Assembly (NCBI GenBank): GCA_946406435.1
Contig: CAMJKP010000001.1
Coordinates: 96,738 to 160,737, forward strand
Length of the DNA: 64,000 nucleotides
Reading direction: 5' to 3'
Source: an uncultured Prevotellaceae bacterium
Lineage (GTDB): Bacteria; Bacteroidota; Bacteroidia; Bacteroidales; Bacteroidaceae
Under the pieces are notes generated by a model. That model made no database searches and was not told the origin of the DNA. It was given only the letters and a program-made list of their open reading frames with translations. Positions 52,316 through 60,097 of this stretch are shown here, piece by piece. The first letter of the stretch is position 1. Each line of letters starts with the position of its first letter. The position numbers and the translations under genes were made by a program.

Positions 52316-53385
52316 TATTTCTTCCTCTTCAACAATATCCACAAAGCTATCGGAGCACCAATAAGAGAGGTAACAGAATTGACGGGCAAGGCACCTTCCA
52401 TTCCCGGTAATCGTGCTATGAGATTACAGATAAGGGCAAGAGAAGCGCCACACAATAATGTGCCGGGAAGAAGAATGCGATGATCAGCTGTTCGGAAGAT
52501 GCCACGACAGATATGAGGAACGGCAAGACCGAGGAACATGATAGGTCCGCAATAAGCCGTAACGATAGCCGTAAGCATACCTGCAACGATAATTATCTGA
52601 GTACGAGCACGAGAGATGTTAAGTCCAAGATTCGTGGCATACTGTTCGCCAAGCAGAAGCATATTCAAAGACTTTGCCAATAACATTCCGAATGGTAGAA
52701 CAGCCAAGACAAGTCCGAGGAACACCCATACCTGTCCGCCTGTAACGCGAGCAAAACTGCCCAATCCCCATACCACGTATGCACGTACATCTTCCTCGCT
52801 ACTGAAATATTTCAGCACACCAATAATAGCAGATGCAATATAGCCTATCATCACACCAACTATCAAAAGCGTGACATTTCCATGAACTCGTTGCGAGAGG
52901 AAAACTATAAGCGCCATAGCCGACAAAGCACCTATAACAGCCGAGAGTGTAAGGGCTGTATTGCCGAAGAATCCAAAGGACGAAACTATATGCCAACCTA
53001 TACTTCCAGACATAAGGACGAGAAACGCCACGCCAAGACTTGCAGCCGACGAGATTCCGAGTACCGAAGGACCTGCAAGCGGATTATGAAAGACGGTCTG
53101 AAGCATGAGTCCGGCAACGGCAAGTCCTGCGCCACAGGCAATAGCCGTAAGCGATTGTGGCAAGCGAGTATGAAGCACAATATTCGTCCACACCTCATTA
53201 TCACAATCCCCTCCCGTCAGGATGCTAAAGACGGCATCAAGAGGGATTGCGACAGAGCCGACGGCGAGGTTAAGGAGGAGGAAGAGGGGGATGGAGAAGA
53301 GAAGAACAACAGCCCCTAACCCCTTCCCTTCCCCCGCTCGGGGGAAGGGAGTAGTTACACTATTTGTCTTTATAGGATTACTCAT
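52315..53385 (-). CDS. BtuC/FecCD-type cobalamin ABC transporter permease
   Basis: A 356-aa inner-membrane permease with about 10 helices. FecCD motifs include TRLPQSLTAIACGAGLAVAG near residue 75, NPLAGPSVLGISSAASLGVA near residue 98 and CGPIMFLGLAVPHICRGIF near residue 280, ending in the basic tail LLKRKK. The first 24 residues, including TTPFPRAGEGKGLG, are translated from a family C hairpin arm, and no other ATG precedes the first helix. It should pair with the BtuF-like protein; no ATPase gene (BtuD) is in the window. Confidence 0.87.
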   Translation of the reverse strand: MSNPIKTNSVTTPFPRAGEGKGLGAVVLLFSIPLFLLLNLAVGSVAIPLDAVFSILTGGDCDNEVWTNIVLHTRLPQSLTAIACGAGLAVAGLMLQTVFHNPLAGPSVLGISSAASLGVAFLVLMSGSIGWHIVSSFGFFGNTALTLSAVIGALSAMALIVFLSQRVHGNVTLLIVGVMIGYIASAIIGVLKYFSSEEDVRAYVVWGLGSFARVTGGQVWVFLGLVLAVLPFGMLLAKSLNMLLLGEQYATNLGLNISRARTQIIIVAGMLTAIVTAYCGPIMFLGLAVPHICRGIFRTADHRILLPGTLLCGASLALICNLIARLPGMEGALPVNSVTSLIGAPIALWILLKRKK

Positions 53386-53467
53386 ATACTATACACCAAT
53401 ATTTTTCGCGTTTAACACACTATCCACTCCCTTCCCCCGAGCGGGGGAAGGGTTGGGGTTAGGGGCT
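53311..53467. repeat. Paired-hairpin element, family C, spanning the cbiJD-btuC junction
   Basis: About 157 bp from AGCCCCTAACCCC through CCCCCGCTCGGGGG to CCCCCGAGCGGGGG and GGGTTAGGGGCT. The CbiJ-CbiD stop codon TAA is the TAA of the outer AGCCCCTAA. The loop contains the BtuC ATG, and the opposite arm encodes the BtuC leader. Confidence 0.9.
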
Positions 53468-55294
53468 TTCTACTAAGTTTATACTTAACTTCCCCTTCGG
53501 ATATACCGTTCTACAAGTTTCGTAGCACAAGCGTTTTATCTCTTCAAAGAAAGGTGGAGGCATAGTGTTCCATAAGTCACGAGCCATATCAACTTCCTTA
53601 TATTCAAGTCCGAGACCTTCTGCCACACTTCTGATAAACTCCTGATTCATAAGCACCTTATGCGAATGAGTATCAAGATGTCCTTCGGCAAGTTTAACGG
53701 CCTTACCTATCATTATTGCGATATGCACATCTTCAAATCCGACCTCACGAGCAGCCTTCAAAGCCTCTCCTACGAAGTTGCCATAATGCACACAACGGAT
53801 GCCTTCAAGAGCCTTCTCACTCTTCATTCCTGCCACCAAACCGATAGTACGGCATCCGATAGCCCAAGCAACATCAAGTTCACGACGAATACTCTGAACG
53901 AAAGCCTCATTCGATAGCGGAGATACTATGCCAGAAGTACCGATGATACTTATTCCTCCAACAACGCCAACTTTGTGATTGAAGGTCTTTAGGGCAAGTT
54001 CTGCGCCGTTCTCAACTGAGATTGTGACATCATAACTGGCATTATCTTCAAGGGCTCGCAACTCATTCTCTATCATCTTTCTCGGAGTTGGGTTTACGGC
54101 AGGATCACCAACTGGTATTCCAAGTCCGGGAAGAGTCACCTTCCCTACCCCTTCGCCTTGCAGAAATGTCACGCTGAAACCATCACTCTTTTCAAGAATT
54201 ACGGTAGAGGTTATTTTGCAGCCCTTCGTAACATCAGGATCATCACTACTATCCTTTATTACAGAAGCAACACCCTTAGCCTCATATGTTACAGGTATCG
54301 TCATTATCTCGCCATCAGGCAAGGCAAAATGAACTTCCTCGGGATATTCATCAAAAAGAAGCGACAAAGCAGCCGCCTTTGTTGCAGCCGTAGCACAAGC
54401 ACCTGTTGTGAATCCAGTCTTTAATGGAAAGAAATCGGGCATAAGATGCTCTATCACCCTTCTCAATCCATATTTCCCTGTAACGGTAATCCAATCTTTT
54501 GGCAACTGCGGATGCTCAACAACAAACACTTTCAATCCAAGTTCAAGGGCAGCCTTTACCTTAACCTCAAAACCGCCACTCTCACCACTCTCCTTCGTTA
54601 TGATAGCATCACACCCCACCTCGCCCATCACTTTCTTTTCATCCTCAATAGTCGGAATTTCAAGCGATTCGTTATAGAAGATGATTCTATCATTATCAAG
54701 TCCAGCAGCCTCTGCAAGGGCTATGCTCTCAGGTCTATTCAAGATACGGAATATGGCTTTTGTCTGCCGTAACTTCTTAATCGTATTTGCTCCCGTTAGA
54801 GCAAGCAATCTCTCTACTTTTGCCTCACGAATTTTGTTTATGGCATCATCATAGTCAGAACAATATTCTACGCCTTTGATATGTTCAGGAAAGACACGCT
54901 GAAGTCGGATAACATTAATACTTAGTACTTTTCGTGCCTCATCAATAGTCTTATGTAGATTCTCAGCAAACGGATGAGCAGCATCAACAATACACCCGAC
55001 CTTATGTTCCTTACAGAATGCCACGATATCATCAGCAGTCATAGCCCCCGTTATATGTACTCCGTTGTGCATATCCACTTTCTGCAAGTCGCCTTTTGTG
55101 GAATAATAGAAAGGTTTTCCTGCTTGCTCGCATACATCCACAGCAAGGCGACCTTCGGTTGTGCCGCCGAAGATGAGGAGAGCAGCCCCTTGCGGCCCCT
55201 CACCCGCCCTGTGGGCACCCTCTCCCCAAGGGGCGAGGGGAAGTATGTCTCTATCGCTAAAAAAATTCGTTATATCACTATCGTTTTTATGCAT
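53459..55294 (-). CDS. cbiJD: CbiJ-CbiD fusion (precorrin-6A reductase + C1-methylation protein)
   Basis: A 611-aa fusion. Residues about 37-290 are precorrin/cobalt-precorrin-6A reductase CbiJ: LLIFGGTTEGRLAVDVCEQA, DAAHPFAENLHKTIDEA near residue 108, and KESGESGGFEVKVKAALELG near residue 238. Residues about 293-611 are CbiD, starting PLKTGFTTGACATAATKAAA with VNPTPRKMIENELRAL near residue 405 and GIIGTSGIV-type SIIGTSGIVSPLSNEAF near 455. CbiD is specific to the anaerobic route. The leader ILPLAPWGEGAHRAGEGPQG is read from a family E arm, and the stop lies in the family C element. Confidence 0.92.
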   Translation of the reverse strand: MHKNDSDITNFFSDRDILPLAPWGEGAHRAGEGPQGAALLIFGGTTEGRLAVDVCEQAGKPFYYSTKGDLQKVDMHNGVHITGAMTADDIVAFCKEHKVGCIVDAAHPFAENLHKTIDEARKVLSINVIRLQRVFPEHIKGVEYCSDYDDAINKIREAKVERLLALTGANTIKKLRQTKAIFRILNRPESIALAEAAGLDNDRIIFYNESLEIPTIEDEKKVMGEVGCDAIITKESGESGGFEVKVKAALELGLKVFVVEHPQLPKDWITVTGKYGLRRVIEHLMPDFFPLKTGFTTGACATAATKAAALSLLFDEYPEEVHFALPDGEIMTIPVTYEAKGVASVIKDSSDDPDVTKGCKITSTVILEKSDGFSVTFLQGEGVGKVTLPGLGIPVGDPAVNPTPRKMIENELRALEDNASYDVTISVENGAELALKTFNHKVGVVGGISIIGTSGIVSPLSNEAFVQSIRRELDVAWAIGCRTIGLVAGMKSEKALEGIRCVHYGNFVGEALKAAREVGFEDVHIAIMIGKAVKLAEGHLDTHSHKVLMNQEFIRSVAEGLGLEYKEVDMARDLWNTMPPPFFEEIKRLCYETCRTVYPKGKLSINLVESP

Positions 55295-55385
55295 TTCTTG
55301 CTTTTTTGACGTACTAATAATTTGAAATACTAACTTCCTCCTCGCCCCTTGGGGAGAGGATGCCCGCAGGGCAGGTGAGGGGCTG
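55183..55385. repeat. Paired-hairpin element, family E, spanning the cbiGM-cbiJD junction
   Basis: About 200 bp with CAGCCCCTTGCGGCCCCTCA and CGCCCTGTGGGCACCC on the left, and CGCCCCTTGGGGAGAGGATG then CCCGCAGGGCAGGTGAGGGG on the right. The right end touches the CbiG-CobM stop codon, and the CbiJ ATG lies in the loop. Confidence 0.88.
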
Positions 55386-55386
55386 G

Positions 55387-57165
55387 TTATTGATGACTTT
55401 TTCTAAACAAATGCGTGAACTTCCCGTCATACAGTTTGCTCAGCCCTTCACGATTATCAATAGCATCTCCCACAACAATCATCGTGGTGAGAGTGAGGTG
55501 ATTCTCCTTCATTATCTTTGCAAGATCCTTGAGTTGCCCACGATAGATGCGTTGATCCTTCCAAGTAAGTTTATAGCAGCAAGCAACAGGCGTTTCGGGC
55601 TTATAACCTCCCTCAAGGAGTTCGCTCTGCACCTGTTCTACAAGAGAAGCGGATAGGAAGATGCACATCGTACTTTGATGCGAGGCCAACATGTGAAGTT
55701 TCTCCTTGTCGGGCATAGGAGTACGTCCTTCTCCACGAGTGAGAATGATAGTCTGGCAACGCTCAGGAATAGTAAACTGGCTCCTCAGTTCGGCAGCTGC
55801 AGCAAGGAATGATGAAATGCCAGGAGTAATATGGTAGTCCATTCCATACTTATCAAAAAAAGCCATCTGTTCCTGAATAGCGCCATAGATACAAGGGTCG
55901 CCAGTATGCAAACGCACGATCTGCTTGCCCTTGTCGTAAAACTCCTTCATCAACTCAAACTGCTCCTCCAAATCCATATCGGCAGAAGAGCGAACCGTAG
56001 CACCTGCCTTGGCATAATAGGTCAGTTCCTTCGGCACAAGACTTCCAGCATAAAGTATCAAATCCGCATTCTCAAGGAATCTCTTTCCTCGTACGCTAAT
56101 AAGTTCGGGATCACCAGGACCTGCACCAACGATTTCGATATGAGGGGAGGCCTCTCCCCCCGCCCTCTCCCGTAGAGAGGGAGCCGGAACGCGAACGGAG
56201 GCTGCGACCGTCCAGTTCTGGCCTTTCTGCTTTGGAAGCAGGATTTTACCGCCACCAATAAGTACAGAAGCCTCGCAAACGCTTGGAGTTCCCACGTGTT
56301 TGCTAACCGTAGCGCTCGGATTCGGCACGTCAACCTCGGCAAGCTGGTCTGATGTATAGAAATTGAACTTATACCCTTCTTCCTGAAGGAATTTTACGAC
56401 AGGCTCGTCGGCCTTGAGGTCAATAGTATTGAAATCAACGATACTCTCAGCATATATCCCAGCAAAACCAATAGCAGTAAAGACTTCGCTAACCACCTGC
56501 TCAACGGGTTCTGCCTGATGCGCAAGTCCAAGTCCCACGTGAACACAACGCGGAACATACTGCACGCAAAGAATATCATCATCAAGAATCTCCTCTTGAG
56601 GCGAAACGATAATAGCAAGCTTGAACTTATCCGATGTTATCTCGCTAACCTTTTCAACAACCGTCACATGCTTCGGAAGAGAAGATAGAAGATATTCCGT
56701 ACCATCATCCTTTACCTCCATATAGAGAGCCGTTGGCTGACAGGCAACAAAGCATGCAATCTCCTTGTTGATATTCTCCTGAGGCAATACCCACCCGAAC
56801 CTATCGGCAATAGTATCCAAAGCCCAAAGTCCTTCAAGGTCGCTCTGAGTAGTAATGACAGGATTTGCCTTCAGGATTTCTGCAATACGGAATGTGAGTT
56901 CGTTAGCCCCACCAACATGACCAGAAAGAACGGAAATGACATTTCTTCCCAAGGAATCAACACATACCACAGCCGGGTCTGTATGCTTATCCTTAATGAA
57001 AGGCGCAATACTTCGCACGCAGATTCCCATAGCACCAATAAAGATGATATGCGCCTCCGTATTCCACCTTGACTCGATATCGCTCAACTGGCAAATTTCA
57101 TCACCAAGCTGCAGAGCCAACCTTGATGCTATCTCACGTCCTTTATCGTTAATTGCTACTATCAT
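55387..57165 (-). CDS. cbiG-cobM: CbiG-CobM fusion (C20-C1 hydrolase + precorrin-4 C11-methyltransferase)
   Basis: A 592-aa fusion. Residues 1-330 are CbiG: IIFIGAMGICVRSIAPFI near residue 36, VISVLSGHVGGANELTFRIA near residue 76 and VHVGLGLAHQAEPVEQVV near residue 218. Residues about 340-592 are CobM/CbiF: PHIEIVGAGPGDPELISVRG, VRLHTGDPCIYGAIQEQM near residue 420 and YHITPGISSFLAAAAELRSQ near residue 442. The linker VPAPSLRERAGGEAS is a family B arm read in a different frame from the SPSGSLPTGEGGGRG copies elsewhere. It overlaps the CobL start by 4 nt. Confidence 0.92.
   Translation of the reverse strand: MIVAINDKGREIASRLALQLGDEICQLSDIESRWNTEAHIIFIGAMGICVRSIAPFIKDKHTDPAVVCVDSLGRNVISVLSGHVGGANELTFRIAEILKANPVITTQSDLEGLWALDTIADRFGWVLPQENINKEIACFVACQPTALYMEVKDDGTEYLLSSLPKHVTVVEKVSEITSDKFKLAIIVSPQEEILDDDILCVQYVPRCVHVGLGLAHQAEPVEQVVSEVFTAIGFAGIYAESIVDFNTIDLKADEPVVKFLQEEGYKFNFYTSDQLAEVDVPNPSATVSKHVGTPSVCEASVLIGGGKILLPKQKGQNWTVAASVRVPAPSLRERAGGEASPHIEIVGAGPGDPELISVRGKRFLENADLILYAGSLVPKELTYYAKAGATVRSSADMDLEEQFELMKEFYDKGKQIVRLHTGDPCIYGAIQEQMAFFDKYGMDYHITPGISSFLAAAAELRSQFTIPERCQTIILTRGEGRTPMPDKEKLHMLASHQSTMCIFLSASLVEQVQSELLEGGYKPETPVACCYKLTWKDQRIYRGQLKDLAKIMKENHLTLTTMIVVGDAIDNREGLSKLYDGKFTHLFRKSHQ
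56148..56192 (-). repeat. Single family B arm in the CbiG-CobM linker
   Basis: On the coding strand CGTTCCGGCTCCCTCTCTAC and GGGAGAGGGCGGGGGGAGAG then GCC. It lies exactly between the two enzyme domains and is read in a third frame. Confidence 0.85.
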
Positions 57166-58448
57166 TTTGTTGCTTTTAGTATTGTTATTGGGTTAAAGTC
57201 GTCCAGAGCTATACGGACTGGTTCCTCAAGTGTCATTTTCAATTCCTTGGCAGTCTGGACGAAAGCATCATAACTCGACTGCACAACAGTATTCATCACA
57301 ATCACGCCTCCTTCTTCCAGTTCCTGATATATCTTTTTCATCATCTCAGGAAGTCTGCCACCATGCCCTCCTATAAAGACGGCATCAGGCTTTGGATAGC
57401 CAGAAACATCTACCTGAAGGAAATCGCCTATAACGGTCTCTATGCCCGGAGCACCAAACTTACGGGAGTTCTTCTCCATAAGTTCCCTACCCTCCTCACG
57501 CACCTCAAATGCCGTTATCTTCAGATGAGGGAACTGCAACTTTGCCTCTATACTCACGCTTCCCGTACAGAACCCTACATCCCACATCGTCTTGCGCTCT
57601 CGCAACTGCATCATAGCCAGAGACATCAGTCTTATAGGCATCTTCGTTATCATCTTCGCCCTACCGTCAAGCAAATGGAACTCAGATTCGGGGATTCCGA
57701 AAGGACGTAAACGAGTGCTTGTCTTTTGCAGAATTAGGCAGTTCAGAGAGTTAGGGGTTGGCAAATTGTAAATTGTACATGGTAAATGGTAAATCCTCTC
57801 GCTTTCTTCATTCCCCAGATTTTCCCCAACCGTCATCTTATAGTTGGTGTAGCCGTAGTCCTGCATCCTCTGCCAGATAGCCTGTGGTGTGTTCTTCTTG
57901 TCGGTCAGCACGCCAATAAGCGGTTCGCCATTAATAAGAGCCTCATCAAACTTATCCCAAGGTCTTCCTGTCAAGGAAACGACATGCATATCATGATAAG
58001 GGATGCACATCCTATGGGCAAGCATCTGAAGAGAATTGAAAGAAGGATATACCTTCATCTCGCATCCCGGGCATTCCCTTTGGATAGTGTTGGCAAAGCC
58101 GAAGAACAAAGGATCGCCAGAGGCAAACACCACGATATCATCATACGCCTCATACTGTCTGAAGACATCGCTCAACGGTACGGTAATATCAATCCAAACG
58201 GCATCCTCAGGCAGAAAATCCCTCATTATCTCATGATGCCTCTTTCCACCCGAAAACACCTTCCCCGCCTTGATAACCTCCATTACCTCGGGAGGAAACC
58301 ATTGGTGGCGAGAATCGGTTATGCCGATGACTGAAAAGATATGACAGCTACGGCCTCTCCCCCCGCCCTCCCCCGTAGGGAGGGAGCCGGAAGTCGAAAG
58401 GGAAATTTCCTTAAAAACCTTTTCTTGTATCTTACCGTTATCTTCCAT
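57162..58448 (-). CDS. cobL: Precorrin-6Y C5,15-methyltransferase (CobL; CbiE-CbiT) with repeat-derived segments
   Basis: A 428-aa two-domain enzyme. The CbiE half (about 33-225) shows SCHIFSVIGITDSRHQWFPP, DIVVFASGDPLFFGFANTI near residue 103 and VYPSFNSLQMLAHRM near residue 137. The CbiT half (about 255-428) has the SAM motif MWDVGFCTGSVSIEAKLQFP near residue 295 and DAVFIGGHGGRLPEMMK near residue 360. Two insertions are visible: the leader STSGSLPTGEGGGRGRS (family B arm) and YHLPCTIYNLPTPNS near residue 218, from a tandem ATTTACC repeat between domains. Confidence 0.9.
   Translation of the reverse strand: MEDNGKIQEKVFKEISLSTSGSLPTGEGGGRGRSCHIFSVIGITDSRHQWFPPEVMEVIKAGKVFSGGKRHHEIMRDFLPEDAVWIDITVPLSDVFRQYEAYDDIVVFASGDPLFFGFANTIQRECPGCEMKVYPSFNSLQMLAHRMCIPYHDMHVVSLTGRPWDKFDEALINGEPLIGVLTDKKNTPQAIWQRMQDYGYTNYKMTVGENLGNEESERIYHLPCTIYNLPTPNSLNCLILQKTSTRLRPFGIPESEFHLLDGRAKMITKMPIRLMSLAMMQLRERKTMWDVGFCTGSVSIEAKLQFPHLKITAFEVREEGRELMEKNSRKFGAPGIETVIGDFLQVDVSGYPKPDAVFIGGHGGRLPEMMKKIYQELEEGGVIVMNTVVQSSYDAFVQTAKELKMTLEEPVRIALDDFNPITILKATK
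57764..57795 (-). repeat. In-frame ATTTACCATTTACC-type repeat in cobL
   Basis: On the coding strand ATTTACCATTTACCATGTAC continues as AATTTACAATTT. It encodes IYHLPCTIYNL at the CbiE-CbiT boundary. Confidence 0.78.
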
Positions 58449-58524
58449 TTTTCAAATCCTTTTTGGAATTAGTTTTGAGCATTCCGGCTCCCTCCCTACG
58501 GGGGAGGGCGGGGGGGAGAGGCCG
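58351..58524. repeat. Paired-hairpin element, family B, spanning the cobJ-cobL junction
   Basis: About 174 bp, arms CGGCCTCTCCCCCCGCCC and GGGCGGGGGGGAGAGGCCG around CCCTCCCCCGTAGGGAGGG. The CobL ATG at 58448 is in the loop. A family A end fragment (GGGGTGGGTCT, 58526-58538) abuts it up to the CobJ-CbiC stop codon. Confidence 0.9.
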
Positions 58525-58538
58525 CTCGGGGTGGGTCT

Positions 58539-59939
58539 TTATACATCCCTCCCCGGCCTCAGCTGCTCCGCATCATCGAAGGTGAGGATGGAGTTTACCA
58601 AGGTGGCAGCAAGGTTACTACCGCCCTTGCGTCCGTCGATTATTATCTTCGGAATATCGCGCAAAGCCTTAGCGGCATGCTTGCTTTCCTCCACATGAAC
58701 AAAACCGACAGGAGCGCCTATTATTCCCGCAGGATGACACTTTCCCTTACGGGCAAGGTCGCATAACTCAAGTAAGGCGGTTGGAGCATTACCAAAGACA
58801 TATAGGGCATCAGGATGTTCCTCGGCTGCAAGTCTCATTCCTGCCTGAGCGCGGGTAATACCAAGCGTCTTTGCCATCTCCGCCCCACGAGGGTCATTAA
58901 TATAGCAAACCACCTCTATGCCCAGTCGTTGCAAAGCGCCCTTACGAATACCGCTTGCAGCCATCGTAACGTCTGTAACGATACATTTCAGCTCTCCATT
59001 CGCCACTTTGTCGTATAGCTTTGCCGTAGCCTCATCATCGAGCCACAAAAGGCCTTCCATATCGAAATCAGCTGTGGTATGAATTGCGTGGAGCATCGGC
59101 CATAGCTTCCAGATTGGGATATCAGGATTCTTCAGTTCCTTACGGATAGTAGCGAATGACTTTATCATTATCCCCTGCCCTACGTTCGTGTCTTTCGTGT
59201 CTTCAGCCGCCTCCCTATAATATCCACGAGGCGTGATGAACGTGCCATTCCACTCATACGACTGGCTATTACCGATTATCACGATAGTGAACATATCCAC
59301 CTGCTCGGGGTCGAACTCGCCAAGCGTAGTTATCGTTATCTGCTGTTCCGGACGTCCTGCCTGACGTACATACCCCACAGGCGTGTCAAGTGAGCGCTCC
59401 TTACGGAAGATCTCCACAAGACGATACAGCTGCCAGTATCTCCCGTGGCTCTTAGGATTATAGATAGCGGTCACGAAATCGCCAACAGCAGCCGCCTTGA
59501 TGCGTTTCTCGATAACAGACCACGGAGTCATAAGGTCGCTCATGGAGATGATGCAGAAGTCATGCCCGATAGGCGCACCAAGCAAGGATGCCGCCTTCTG
59601 AAAAGCACTAATGCCCGGATATGACACAATCTCAACATCCGAGTTCCTTTCACGCTTCATCTCATAGATGAGAGGTGTCATGCCATAGATACCTGCATCA
59701 CCACTTGATATTACGCACACGTTCTTGCCCTCTTCCGCGAGTTCGAATGCCTGAATAGCCCTGTCACGCTCTTTCTTCATTCCAGTATCCACGCATTCCG
59801 TTCCCTCACGAAGGTAAGGCTCAATAAACTGGAAGTAGTATTTATATCCTACCACCACGTCACACTCGCCCACAGCCTTCAAAACCGCAGGTGTGATATC
59901 TTCTGGAGAACCAGGACCTATGCCGCAAATTGTAATCAT
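58539..59939 (-). CDS. cobJ-cbiC: CobJ-CbiC fusion (precorrin-3B C17-methyltransferase + precorrin-8X methylmutase)
   Basis: A 466-aa fusion. Residues 1-240 are CobJ/CbiH: MITICGIGPGSPEDITPAVL, VCVISSGDAGIYGMTPLIYE near residue 75, FVTAIYNPKSHGRYWQL near residue 155. Residues about 262-466 are CbiC/CobH: IHTTADFDMEGLLWLDDEA near residue 292, CIVTDVTMAASGIRKGALQR near residue 322 and AGIIGAPVGFVHVEESKHA near residue 410. The linker has EDTKDTNVG, encoded by a TTCGTGTCTTTCGTGTCTTC-type repeat (59185-59204). The methyltransferase and mutase cores look intact. Confidence 0.92.
   Translation of the reverse strand: MITICGIGPGSPEDITPAVLKAVGECDVVVGYKYYFQFIEPYLREGTECVDTGMKKERDRAIQAFELAEEGKNVCVISSGDAGIYGMTPLIYEMKRERNSDVEIVSYPGISAFQKAASLLGAPIGHDFCIISMSDLMTPWSVIEKRIKAAAVGDFVTAIYNPKSHGRYWQLYRLVEIFRKERSLDTPVGYVRQAGRPEQQITITTLGEFDPEQVDMFTIVIIGNSQSYEWNGTFITPRGYYREAAEDTKDTNVGQGIMIKSFATIRKELKNPDIPIWKLWPMLHAIHTTADFDMEGLLWLDDEATAKLYDKVANGELKCIVTDVTMAASGIRKGALQRLGIEVVCYINDPRGAEMAKTLGITRAQAGMRLAAEEHPDALYVFGNAPTALLELCDLARKGKCHPAGIIGAPVGFVHVEESKHAAKALRDIPKIIIDGRKGGSNLAATLVNSILTFDDAEQLRPGRDV
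59185..59204 (-). repeat. CGTGTCTTTCGTG-type repeat in the CobJ-CbiC linker
   Basis: TTCGTGTCTTTCGTGTCTTC lies in frame at the fusion joint. The same class appears in intergenic form at 63901-63925. Confidence 0.7.
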
Positions 59940-59951
59940 AAGAAAAAGACC

Positions 59952-60097
59952 AGCCCCTAACCCCGACCCTTCCCCCGCTCGGGGGAAGGGAGTAGTTACA
60001 CTCTTCAGAATTAAGGAGCAATTAAAACGTTATTTTTAAGCCTTCATTACTATCCACTCCCTTCCCCCGGGCGGGGGAAGGGTTGGGGTTAGGGGCT
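59952..60097. repeat. Paired-hairpin element, family C, between the TonB receptor and cobJ-cbiC genes
   Basis: About 146 bp from AGCCCCTAACCCC and CCCCCGCTCGGGGG to CCCCCGGGCGGGGG and GGTTAGGGGCT. On the minus strand the receptor stop TAG is followed at once by CCCC of the element. Inner ends are GTAGTTAC and ACTATCCACTCC, as in other copies. Confidence 0.9.
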
